A DNA stretch of 64,000 bases, from assembly GCA_006937955.1 (NCBI GenBank), contig SSNP01000029.1, positions 4,520,336-4,584,335 of the forward strand. The letters run 5' to 3'. The translations under genes and the position numbers were made by a program. The first letter of the stretch is position 1. Every line of letters begins with the position of its first letter. Origin of the DNA: Pachypanchax playfairii. Taxonomy: Eukaryota > Chordata > Actinopteri > Cyprinodontiformes > Aplocheilidae. Shown piece after piece: positions 25,340-35,402 of this stretch. The notes below the pieces were generated by a model. It did not search any database and had not been told where the DNA came from. It was given only the letters and a program-made list of their open reading frames with translations.

Positions 25340-25600
25340 GAGGATAGAAGGCAATATTTGTCATTCTGTCAAGCCAGTATTTGCTTCTACGTGTGGCCGT
25401 GGACTGTGGTGAAGCTAAGCGGTGTAAAGTGTTTACGCTGTGGTTTTTGTTGGCGTTGGCGGTTAAAGTGAACACAGGGATCAGAGCAGTTTGGCACGGT
25501 GGCCTTGATCGCCATGTTGTAGTCCCAGCCTTATCAATATGCAACGCAGTGGGCGAATTGCACTTGACTTGATTGCTTTAATTGACTGGGCACGGTCGCG
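25340..25600. promoter_or_regulatory. candidate intronic regulatory block
   Basis: CpG and GC content are clearly raised over about 260 bp. Visible motifs: CTTCTACGTGTGGCCGTGG, GTGTAAAGTGTTTACGC (forkhead-like GTAAA/TTTAC inverted), CCTTGATCGCCATG, TATGCAACGC and CTTTAATTGACTGG. A 63-residue frame crosses it but lacks recognisable protein features. Confidence 0.28.
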
Positions 25601-25753
25601 GCACACAAACACACACGCATATGGTTAAAGCTGCAATGCAACTGTATTGTATTGTTGTGTTATTTTGCCCAGCAATGTGGGACTGTGCACTGTTTAATTC
25701 ATCTTTGAATGAGTCATTCTGCTCCTACATACTCAATATGCAAACTCTGTAAA

Positions 25754-25756
<3 letters not shown>

Positions 25757-25799
<43 letters not shown>
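25757..25799. repeat. (CA)n microsatellite
   Basis: About 21 uninterrupted CA units. It is complementary to the (TG)n array 100 bp downstream. Confidence 0.97.
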
Positions 25800-25803
<4 letters not shown>

Positions 25804-25900
25804 AACTGTTTGGAGTAGGGAGAAGTTTAAAGGTGATCCTCTGTTATGAGCATGATTTATAAATATTTATGAGGCAGAATAGCACGCAAATAAAGTATCT

Positions 25901-25901
<1 letters not shown>

Positions 25902-25932
<31 letters not shown>
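25902..25932. repeat. (GT)n microsatellite
   Basis: About 15 uninterrupted GT units, in inverted orientation to the CA array at 25757-25799. Confidence 0.97.
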
Positions 25933-25933
<1 letters not shown>

Positions 25934-26179
25934 TTGGTTGTACGTATGTGTTTCAGTGGCTTCTTGGAGGTAGCTCAGCAAGCACTTACTTGCTGGCTTG
26001 GCTTGGGTAGCACGTGTATTTGTGTGTGTGGGTTAAAACAAAGTGGAAATCAAATTCACCTTGAAGTGTCCTTCTCTCTCCCCTCACCACCCCCATATTT
26101 TTGCCTTCGTCTTTGCTTTGAACACACTGCAGCACTCAGTTCAAAGAGAAACGCCTTCTTGTGTGTGAGGGAGAAGGAG

Positions 26180-26203
26180 TGTGTGTGTGTGTGTGTGTGT
26201 GTG
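26180..26203. repeat. (GT)n microsatellite
   Basis: About 12 GT units followed by GCATGCGC. Confidence 0.93.
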
Positions 26204-26796
26204 CATGCGCCTGGCTGCTGGTGTGTGTTGGGAATGGCAGAAGAGTTTTAGATGGAGAAAGGAGAGAGAGACCTGCTGCTGCACCCTCTTTCCCTCATCA
26301 AAGAGCAATCGGGCTTAGAGAATCACTCGTCCTTCTTCCATCAACCTGCTTCCCAATTAAAAACAACCTGGGACAGAAGAGAAGGAGAAGAGAAGGAGAA
26401 GAGAGGGAAGAGATGGAGCTGATGGAGGAAAGAAGTGGCAGAAAGAGAGATGAATTGACTCAGGATGGTGTTTTCATGAAGATGGAAAGTGGAGAACTGT
26501 TTTGGTTTGGGCCTCTGTCACCTTTCACCTTCTTATTCTTGCTCAGGACAAAATGAACAGAAGGCCAGGCAAATAACCGAGGAGCAAAACTTTGAAGTGA
26601 TTCATTTTCCACTTGAAGGATTTAACCACACGACTCTCAGTGGAACACTTTGAGCTAAAATGGAACATTTTGGGTTATTTTGGAGGCCTCATGTGAAGTG
26701 CATATGTCTGTATTTATTATGAAAAAAAATTCTTCATGTTTTTTAATCTTTATTTGTGTGTGCATTAATGGAGTTTATTTTATACACTTCCATGTT

Positions 26797-27759
26797 CAGG
26801 GGTGCACATAAGTGGTCCGCAGGTCCGCACACACTGTCAAAATATAAAATGCGCACCAGATGAAAAGTTGCAACACGCGTTTGCGTACTTAACATTGGTT
26901 TGGCTGAGCTGCGGGAATTTTTAGGTTAATCAGAGGCGGGGTTCATTGTCAAATAAATGAAGAATCCCGTTGACTTCTTTTGTTTGACTGATATGTTTCT
27001 CAGCCAGAGCGCCGAAGTTCCAGCTGATCAGCTGATGCTGCGTCTCTCTCTGTCTCTGTGTATCAGTTTGTCAGTGTGACGGATTTTCAGTCAGTCAGAT
27101 CAGTGCAGCTGACTGCAGGATTCTGCATCGCGTCAAAACTGAAAAAAATTCACTGAATAAGACAAATAGACCATCGTGGCACAGACGTGTATAACTACCT
27201 TTTTGTGCTATAAAATACAGAAAACCACCTGTTTTAATCAACAGTATCAGCGTATTTGTCTGTGATCCGCGCCATTTTGAATGTGCGCAAAGCACTATGG
27301 AATATGCAGTCAATGCCCCATAACTGTCCAGTGTATCTTTTTATCTGACTGCATCACATTACAAACATCCTCATCATTTCAAAACCAAAAACAGTTACAG
27401 TAAATGACAGAAGCTCCAACAGCTGACTAATAAATTTCAACACCAAACTGTTAAATGTAGATTAAAGTGAACAATCAAACCTGTAAACAATCCAACCTGA
27501 ACTCTGAAGGTTTTTTTTTTACCAGTATTTTTATATTTTACTGGTTTCTCTTGATTTTTTCAACAGTTAAAGGATTTTTATTGAAACAAATATAGAGCCA
27601 GGTAAAGTAAACAGACTGAATTTGAAGCTTGATGAAACCAAAAACAAAGCAGAGGAGCTCAGAAGAGACACAGCGAGACACATTTAAAAATGTGAGGACC
27701 AAGCAACAACCCTAGGTTCTCTTCTGAGAACCAGGCCAAAAATATTATGTGCACCCCTG
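26797..27759. mobile_element. non-autonomous hAT-type DNA transposon (963 bp)
   Basis: The terminal inverted repeats are CAGGGGTGCACATAA at the left end and its exact reverse complement at the right end (15 bp perfect). The element is flanked by a perfect 8-bp direct duplication, TCCATGTT, at 26789-26796 and 27760-27767. An 8-bp target duplication and a CAGGG-type terminus are hallmarks of the hAT superfamily. No transposase frame is present, so it is a MITE-like or internally deleted copy. Interior features are a 14-bp palindrome CAGCTGATCAGCTG at 27021-27034 and a GGTTCTCttctGAGAACC hairpin near the right end. The perfect duplication argues for relatively recent insertion. Strand cannot be assigned. 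Confidence 0.9.
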
Positions 27760-28510
27760 TCCATGTTGTTACATTTAAACACATGCAGACATACATGCAG
27801 TTTTGCACAAAGCATTTGGAAAACTTTTGACCTAAAGGTCAGAAACTGGTGGTAAATGACAGTTTCACATTAGCACTTAAAATGTGATAATGACAGCTGA
27901 CTTTTACACTGCGTAATCAAACATAATCAGCATCTCAGCTACTCCGATGAAAGTGCAAGACCTGTAAAAACGTTCAAAAAGAGAGAGGAGAATGGAAAGA
28001 AGAAGGAAATCCTAGAAATTTGGATGCATGAGATGTTGCATTTAAAAAAAGTTAAAGTATAGATGATACAGTTTGACTGCAAAAAGAGAAATTATTTACA
28101 TCATCTCAAGGCCAGAAAGAAAGTGCTCTTCTGATTTTACTCCTCCAGGGTCTATGAATTCTGGCTTAGGTTAGAAAAGCAGCATGGATGAAGACTAAAA
28201 AGACCCATCTGTCTCTTTCTTTCTTCCTTTTCCCTCCGTTTTTCCATCTCTACAATAATTTTCACTCAAACTTCGTGACAATCTTAATTTTAAGGGTAAA
28301 CTTACTGGTTTACTAAATAAAGATAAAATACCCTGAATCTTTCCTCTACAAGTTTTTGTGCTTATAACTTTATTAATTCATTACATTTATTGAAAATGAA
28401 TTGAGATTCTTCCTTTTCTAATTTCCCCTTATCCTCTAATTCGGATGTCCATCCCTTCATTTTCTCTGTCCAGTTCTTGTTTTTGACCTCATCCCCTCTT
28501 ATTTCCTGTG

Positions 28511-28551
28511 CTCCTCTTCCCCCTCTCCTTCTCCTTCTCCTTCTCCTCTCT
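28511..28551. repeat. polypyrimidine tract with CTTCTC units
   Basis: A 41-bp all-C/T stretch containing about three TCCTTC-type hexamer units. Confidence 0.85.
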
Positions 28552-29092
28552 GACTCAAGAGGCTACAGTCTCCAAAAGGTCAGTCTCGGCTGACATTTTC
28601 TGCGGAACTTCATTGATTTCTGTTCGCCGCACTGTGATTGGTTAACAGGTGCTGCTTCCATTTCCCACCAATCCCCTTTAACCAGGAAGCTAGCCAACAA
28701 GATGACCCCAAGGTCAACCAGCTCCAAATAGCTTTTTCTGGCGTGCTACATTTGTCTTTGCTCTATATTTCCTTCCTCAGCCGGCACACCTCCCTGCAGG
28801 CTGCAGAATGAGGAAAGAAAGAAGGATGGATAGAAGGAAAAGTCATAAACTGGTTTAGAAAGCTTCTCATAGTCAAAATAAATTATTGCATTTTTCTCTA
28901 TCCAACCTAAAAAAATCAGGGTTTGTCTAAATATATCTTTATTATACAGATGATGCTCAGTTGGAAGTGCCAAATAATCAATGGAGTTGTTGTTTTATCA
29001 GGTTACTGTCTGACTAAATAAATAAAAATCAGTACAACTCTGCTCATAACTATTAGAATGTAAACTTTTCAGTTTTGGACATGTTTCTAACA

Positions 29093-29808
29093 TACTGTGC
29101 AAAGGTTTAAAAACACCTTCATTTCCTTATATTTTGCTTCCAAGGAGCAAGACTTTGTTGTCATCCTTTAACGTGGTCTTGATCGATGGTTCTTCAGACT
29201 TTTTAAAGGTCTTTCAAAGTTTTTCTTTGACATAACTGTATATTGTGTTGTGGGATCACTTAAAAAATGAGAAAACTTGACAAGTGGAGGGCAAAAAAAG
29301 AAGTGGAAGGTCTAAACAACCATCTACAGCAGATGAACTGTGTCTGAAAAACTTTATTTTCCAAAGAAATGGAAAAAATCCACCAAAGACCTCAGATGAT
29401 TCATCAGTCTATCATCTTTTGCATGTCAAGTATTCAGATAACAGCTCTTTGTAAAACATTTATCTCTGTCAAACTGTGTCATCTTTGGCTTTTTCATAGA
29501 TTCAGCTAAATAAATAAGTGCAGAATGTATCTTTGCTTCTTGTCCCAAAGTGCCGTAAGATTTCATTAAAAATGTTGTCTTTCTGTGTGACAACAGCAAC
29601 GCTGATTTATCTCATGAGTGTAGGAGTGTCTTTACCTCAACGATTTACAGGTCAGACAGAGTTAAGTGGCTAAAAAATACAAAAAGGAAAAAGAAAAACA
29701 TCTGAAAATAGAAAACTTGATGAAAACACACTTTGGCTGCTAAAAGGTTTAACTTCATGGAAGTGAAATATAAAGAAATGAGCAAAGATTTAAAACTTTT
29801 GCACAGTA
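29093..29808 (+). mobile_element. degenerate Tc1/mariner-like transposon (716 bp)
   Basis: The ends are TACTGTGCAAA and its reverse complement TTTGCACAGTA. Diverged terminal inverted repeats extend about 55 bp (29093-29148 and 29753-29808), sharing blocks such as CATTTC and TTATATTT. Each end lies on a TA dinucleotide, the usual Tc1/mariner target duplication. An internal stretch at 29296-29424 resembles the N-terminal helix-turn-helix part of Tc1-type transposases. The rest of the transposase is missing, so it is internally deleted and inactive. Superfamily call: TIR and TA visible, family resemblance from memory. Confidence 0.75.
29296..29424 (+). pseudogene. Tc1/mariner transposase remnant (N-terminal part)
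   Basis: Frame starting at 29296 reads KRSGRSKQPSTADELCLKNF, then IFQRNGKNPPKTSDDSS. The order SGR-x-K-x-x-STADE-x-x-LK is the linker and second helix-turn-helix start of Tc1-like transposases, which bind the TIR. No DDE catalytic motifs follow: the frame enters unrelated sequence and stops at about 29452. There is no start codon or N-terminal helix-turn-helix upstream in frame. It lies inside a TIR-bounded element and is on the + strand, the same as ARID1B. Confidence 0.65.
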
Positions 29809-32800
29809 CTGTGTCACCCAGCCACCGCAGTACAAAGTGACTCCATCATATAATGACAGACTTTGACACTTCCTCCAATAATCTTCATAATATCAATCAG
29901 GTTGTTTTAATGTTGTTGCTCATTAGTTCATGATAAACTAGTTGTAGCTGTCCATAAACGTACCAACTCAAAATCTCTGTTAGGTTCATAACATGAATAT
30001 TAACTCTGACTGATGATTTCCACACAAATCATACATCCTCTGCTGTTTGTCTCTTCATCTGCTGGTGTTTTCTTCCTCCTGCACCCCCGACTCTGTTGTT
30101 TCCTCCAGAAATCTCCATTCCTCATGAGAGAGCAGTGGCAGCGCTGGTAGAAAATGTCCGAACACAACTGTGTAAATAAACAGAGAGGCAGCTCTTGGTC
30201 TCTCCCTGTGAAGTGATAATGTGTTCTCCTCGCTGTTTTTGTTCTCATGCTAATGAAGTGGACTGCATCGGTAATCACTTTTCAAACCTTCAGCCAGGGA
30301 AAACGTAGAAACGGCACAAAACAAAGGCTTAAACAAAAGGATGCTGTGCTGTTGTTACCGTGTGCATGTGTGCGCAGAAGTGGAAGTACAAATGCAACTG
30401 TTGAAGTGGGCCTATTTTCTGTTTTATCCTCTTTTTTTTTTTTTCAAATCCACTAACGCACTGCTAACAACAAGGTTGGAACAAGCTGACCATTCAGTTG
30501 GTGAAAGGTGGAACGGAATCACTTGTACATTTGATTAAATATGACAGTATGTGAGATGAAAACTGATCACTTCAATATCACTTAAATGTTTGACATCACA
30601 CTTCCCTGCAGGCATTACACGTTAATTCCGAGCTACCTTTAGTGTGATAGTCAGGGCATGTCTGTGACAAACATTCTGTCAGTTAAATATGTCTTTTCTG
30701 CTGCGACTCTTCCTTTTGCAGCATGTCTCCATCTTAAAGCGACTCTTCATCTTGCAGACAACTGCAGGAGACACACTCCCACTTCGTTACTTTGAAATAA
30801 ACTTAAAAGTCCAGTCGGAGCAGCAGAGTAACTCACCATCTGTTGTTCAGGGTTGAAAACCAACTTTACATTCCCCTTTAAAAAACAATACAGTGCTGTC
30901 TCAGTGTGGCTGCCTTTTGTCAATACTGCTCACTTATTTGATTACACATTGATCACTGGAAAGCTGTAAAAAATGGATGGCTTGGCCTTTGACCTTTTTT
31001 ACGACAAGTCGTTAAAAGAAAGAATTGAAGCTGTTTCTTTTGTTTTATGTAAATGATAAACATTTGGAAATAAAATATGAAGGAAAATCTTTGTTATAAT
31101 AAAGAATCCAGTTACGGAAACAGATTTTAGCCACGAGGCTCGTCTAAACTTTCATTTCCTGCTTGGTTTCTCTCTTTATATTAATGGCTTCTTTTCTCTT
31201 TTTTTTTTTCATACCTTTTCTGCACTGACAAGAGTTCAGGCTATAAAGCTAAAATGCACCCAAGAGCTATTTCTTTAATGAGACTTTGGAAATTTGCATA
31301 TTTTATAAGTTAAAACGGAGATCATGTCAAAGATTTTGATTCTCATTCTACTCATTCGTTGTGTTTTATCATTTACAGTGAAGTCTGTTGGTGCTGTGTT
31401 TATGTCAATGTATATATGTGCTGATGTTCATCCTCTTCGTGTGCGTGTGTATGTGTCATTTCTCTCAGTGAAAGACATTAAGCCACAGTAACAAGCTATT
31501 GATTGGACTGGGATGGAGGCTGTTGCAGGTTTCTCATGGAAACACTAAAACGGGCAACAATACACAAATACAGACATACAACAGTGAATATAGAAACACG
31601 GTAATAAGACAAGAACATGCCAAAACAGTAACCTTGTGAGATTTTTTTTCATGACATCTGTCTTGGATTTCAACACCTCCTCTTGAACTCCTGGGAAATC
31701 AAGCTGTGTGTTATGATGTTTCTTGTCCTTGTATTCTTTTATTGATAAAGTTCTTCTTTTCTCTCTCTGTTCAGCCGTTTTACCTTACTTAAGAGCCTTT
31801 TAGATGCCAAATAAATGCACAAATAAATCACAGACACAAATTGTTTGCCAACAATACATATTTGGCAGTTATGCACAAAAACTTGGGGTGAGCATTGTGT
31901 TGACAGGAGGGAAAGAAATAAATGTGGAAAATGTGGGTTTAGTGCAACTGGTATCATCATTGCGATCAATAATATTTCAATCAGTGTGGACATGTTTTAT
32001 CATCTTTTGATGTCAAACCCAAATTTTTTCAGGATACAGTAAATCTAAAGAGCCCGGCCTTTCTGTTTCATTAGCTTCCGATTGCACTACGTATTGACGT
32101 GATGATGCATCAAGCTGCAGGATGAAGATATTGATGATTTCTTTTTCAAAACACATTTAAATATGGAGTGTCTGCAGAGACAAACACAAAGTCAAGTCTC
32201 TCAGTTTTTGCGTGTGTGTACACTCACACACACTCATGCGCACGCCTGATTTTGCTGCTGGCATGATGTTGGCGTCCCAGAGGTAATTAGACTGAGGCTG
32301 TTGCTGGCTGTGCTACAACAGCTCAAATACCTCGACTGACTTTCCTACACCTGTCTGGAGGGAAATGCCATGCATGTGTGTGAAGACGTGTGTGTGTATC
32401 CTGGATAACACAAGGTGTGTGTGTTGTTACTGTGTGTAAACATGTGAATTCGTTTAATGAAACTCTTGTGTACGTGCAGGGTTGTCACCTGTCTGTACAC
32501 AGTTATTTTGACATTACTCTGATCTCAGAGATAAGCTTTAACAACAGGAGCATATATGATCATCTTCTCTCTGTAGGTCACACACACACACACGCACACA
32601 CACAGAGTGTTGGAGATGAAAGGAAAAGCGTCTGGATTACAGAGAAGCTAACATGACAAGGCTGTTATCTGCTATGCTCTTTATGAATATCACTAGATGG
32701 TCTTTAGGATAGATAGCGGGGCTTTGATGATCGCTGTGTTACTGGAATGACATTTTGGCAGTTGTGTACACTCCAAAACATGCCACAACATAATGCACCA

Positions 32801-34137
32801 GGCTCAAAAACACACACACGCGCAGTCACAAATGGAAGGATTTTCATGCAAGCTGTCGTCTTCACGTCTCTCACACATTTTTTGGAGAGCGTGCTGCAAC
32901 ATCTCTTGCTCTTTTTCTGAGTTTCACACAAACACACACACACACGGCTCTTGCTGTGACTTGTGAGGAGGTGTAAAGCCCACAAAGGTTAGTTAGTCAG
33001 ACCTCTGCGTACTATATTAAGTCTCTTTGTATTGAGCCTCATCTGTTGGAAAGGTAAAAACACACCAACTCAAGGCTAAAATTAGGTTTGTAATTGGGAG
33101 GATTTTTTTGGAAGGGAGTAATAAAGGGACTCACAGGAAGCAATGAAAAATGAAGTGAAATCCTTTCTCCCCCCCCCTCACACAGCACATTTCATTTTAA
33201 ATTGAGCTTTCTTCTCTCTGTTTATTTCTAATGGCTTTCTGCCACTAGATACGTAGTAAAAGGATTTTTACTCATAAATTAACTTGGTCCTCCTGGAGGG
33301 CCGATTCTGCTCTTTGACCACTTGCTGTTCAATTATAGTTTTTTTTTAAGATAGTTTTATTCATAAATGCAGCCCAATTCAGAGGTTTTCTTTATGGCTG
33401 AAATACTTTTTTTTAACAAGAAAAATACTTCTTAGCTTGCTTGGAAGAAATAAAAAAAACGGATTTTATTTATTCATTTATTTATTTACCCCCGTTTTTT
33501 TATTCACATTTTAAAAAGTCAAATTTAAAAGCTTCTGTTGTATCTTTGTAGTTCTACAAAGGTTTAAGATGAGCCACACAGAAACATGCTGCTCTTTTCC
33601 TGACCTTGAAATACGCTTTGCTTTTCAGTTTGCCAGGTAGAAGGAAGCAGTGCAAAGTGAAATTTAATGTGAATTCTGCAGAGTAAAGCAACATGTGTGT
33701 AATCTGGTGATTGTTTAGCAATTTGTTGAAACCAGAAATCAGTGTACTGGGTCATTTTAAGAGCAGCTGTGTCTGTTTAATAATAAAAATGACTAAAATG
33801 CTGCAGTAGCCACAGGTGTTGGTAAAACAGTGAGTCACACAGTGTAACACAACATTTATATGATAAGAAAAGATGATTTATTAGAGTATAAATAAAAGAA
33901 GTAAAGGTAAATATGACATTTAGCCTTTAGTGTAATAAGAGTGAAGTTGTTAATGATGCTAACTATGATGTTATGGTCATGTTTGTACAAAAGATTTACC
34001 TGTGCAACTATAAATCAGAGTACGTTTCTTATTCGGTATGTCTATGATTTAATTTTCTTTGTTTTATGTATATGTGTGTAAAAATAAACAAATGCTAATA
34101 TCCCTTCTTCAAAATTGTAGATCAAGGACTTCTCCCA

Positions 34138-34620
34138 GTTCAATTTGGAGAAAAAAGAGAGATAAAGGATAAAGAAAACAAAAAAAAGGATAAGAAGGAA
34201 AGGAAAACTGCCAGGCTGTTTGCTCCCACCTGTCTTGACTTGAAAGGAGAAAGCAGAAGAAGACAAAGACACCTGGGAAGACTTGAAAAGGGGAACAAAA
34301 GTAGAGTAAAAAGGAAGAAAAGAGAGAGGGGGAGAGAGGAAAAGGAAGATATGTGAGCAGCCCCAAAAGGCAAGTCGGTGTTTGAAGCCGAAGCGCTGGA
34401 ACAAGCAGCAGCTTTGACTTCATAGAGAATCAGTCCCCGGGTAAACGACTGGAGTGGAAGGAGACGTTTGATACTGGGAGCGCTGGAAGGGAAGGATCGC
34501 TCATTAGACACATCCGCCAGCACAGACGCACTAAACCAAATCCGCACCGCCTGCTATATCTAAGGGATTAGGATATGTAAACAAGGCAGAAAGTTATTTT
34601 TGAAAAAAAAAAAAAAAAAA
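34138..34620. repeat. purine-rich segment ending in A18
   Basis: The + strand is heavily purine-biased at 34148-34210 and 34290-34352, with a more complex CpG-containing part at 34380-34560, and an uninterrupted A18 at 34603-34620. The Phe/Leu/Ser-rich minus-strand frames of 104-135 residues are compositional. A retroposed transcript ending in the A-run is possible, but no AATAAA or target duplication was identified. Confidence 0.55.
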
Positions 34621-35376
34621 CTCATTGGGAAAAAAAATCATCTCTTGCTGATAAATTATGTGTTTATATATTAGATCTGTTATATTCTAGAAACTTTAAA
34701 GTCCAGTCAGACATGCTTTTTATCTTTCTCTAATATCAGCTGCTACAATCTAGGATGGATATTTCAGCATCAAAGAATCAAAAAAAATTAATTCAACATA
34801 TTCTTTTCAATTCTCTGATATTTCAGGGAGGTTTTTGCAGATAAATGAGCATCAAACATGAATCTGTCTGTTTGTAGTATGTTTCCTTTGTTCTTAGATT
34901 CAGTTTTTTATAAGAACTGTTCTAACTTTAAGCTTTGATTGTGTCATGTATGTCAGGTGTGTGTTTGCGTACTCGTAGCCTGACACCTTTGCCTGCACAT
35001 GCATCGTCTTGCAAACTTCATGCTTCATGTTGTATGTGTGTGTGTGTTGAGGACAAGTTAGTGCAAGTGCGTAAGCATCCATTTGTTCTTCATCTCGCCA
35101 TAAGCTCCTCGGGAAATGATCCGTGAATTTAAAGACAAAAAGATCTGTCACTGTCAAAGAGGAGGCAGCTCAGGCCTCAGATGCACACATGTTTACTGTA
35201 ATCAGTTTTATGAGAAGAAATGGTGAAGCAGAGTTTACAACGTGTCGTGTATACGCTTCTTAATATTGTCTCACCTTGTCTTCTTTTATGCCTCCACTCA
35301 CAGGTTTGGTCCTTTTCTCTTTTAATTAACGAACAAAGAATGAAAGAAAATGTCAGACTGAATTCTTCATGATTTT

Positions 35377-35402
35377 TGTGTGTGGGTGTGTGTGTGTGTG
35401 TG
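35377..35402. repeat. (GT)n microsatellite
   Basis: About 12 GT units with one GGG interruption. Confidence 0.93.

Noticed and set aside
30600..30893. Possible TTAA-type MITE ending in TTCCCCTTTAA
   Set aside because: One MITE-like terminus only; no matching inverted end or target duplication was found upstream.
34140..34547. 135-residue minus-strand Ser/Leu/Phe-rich frame
   Set aside because: Overlapping frames on the same strand share the bias, which comes from the polypurine + strand. No start context or homology.
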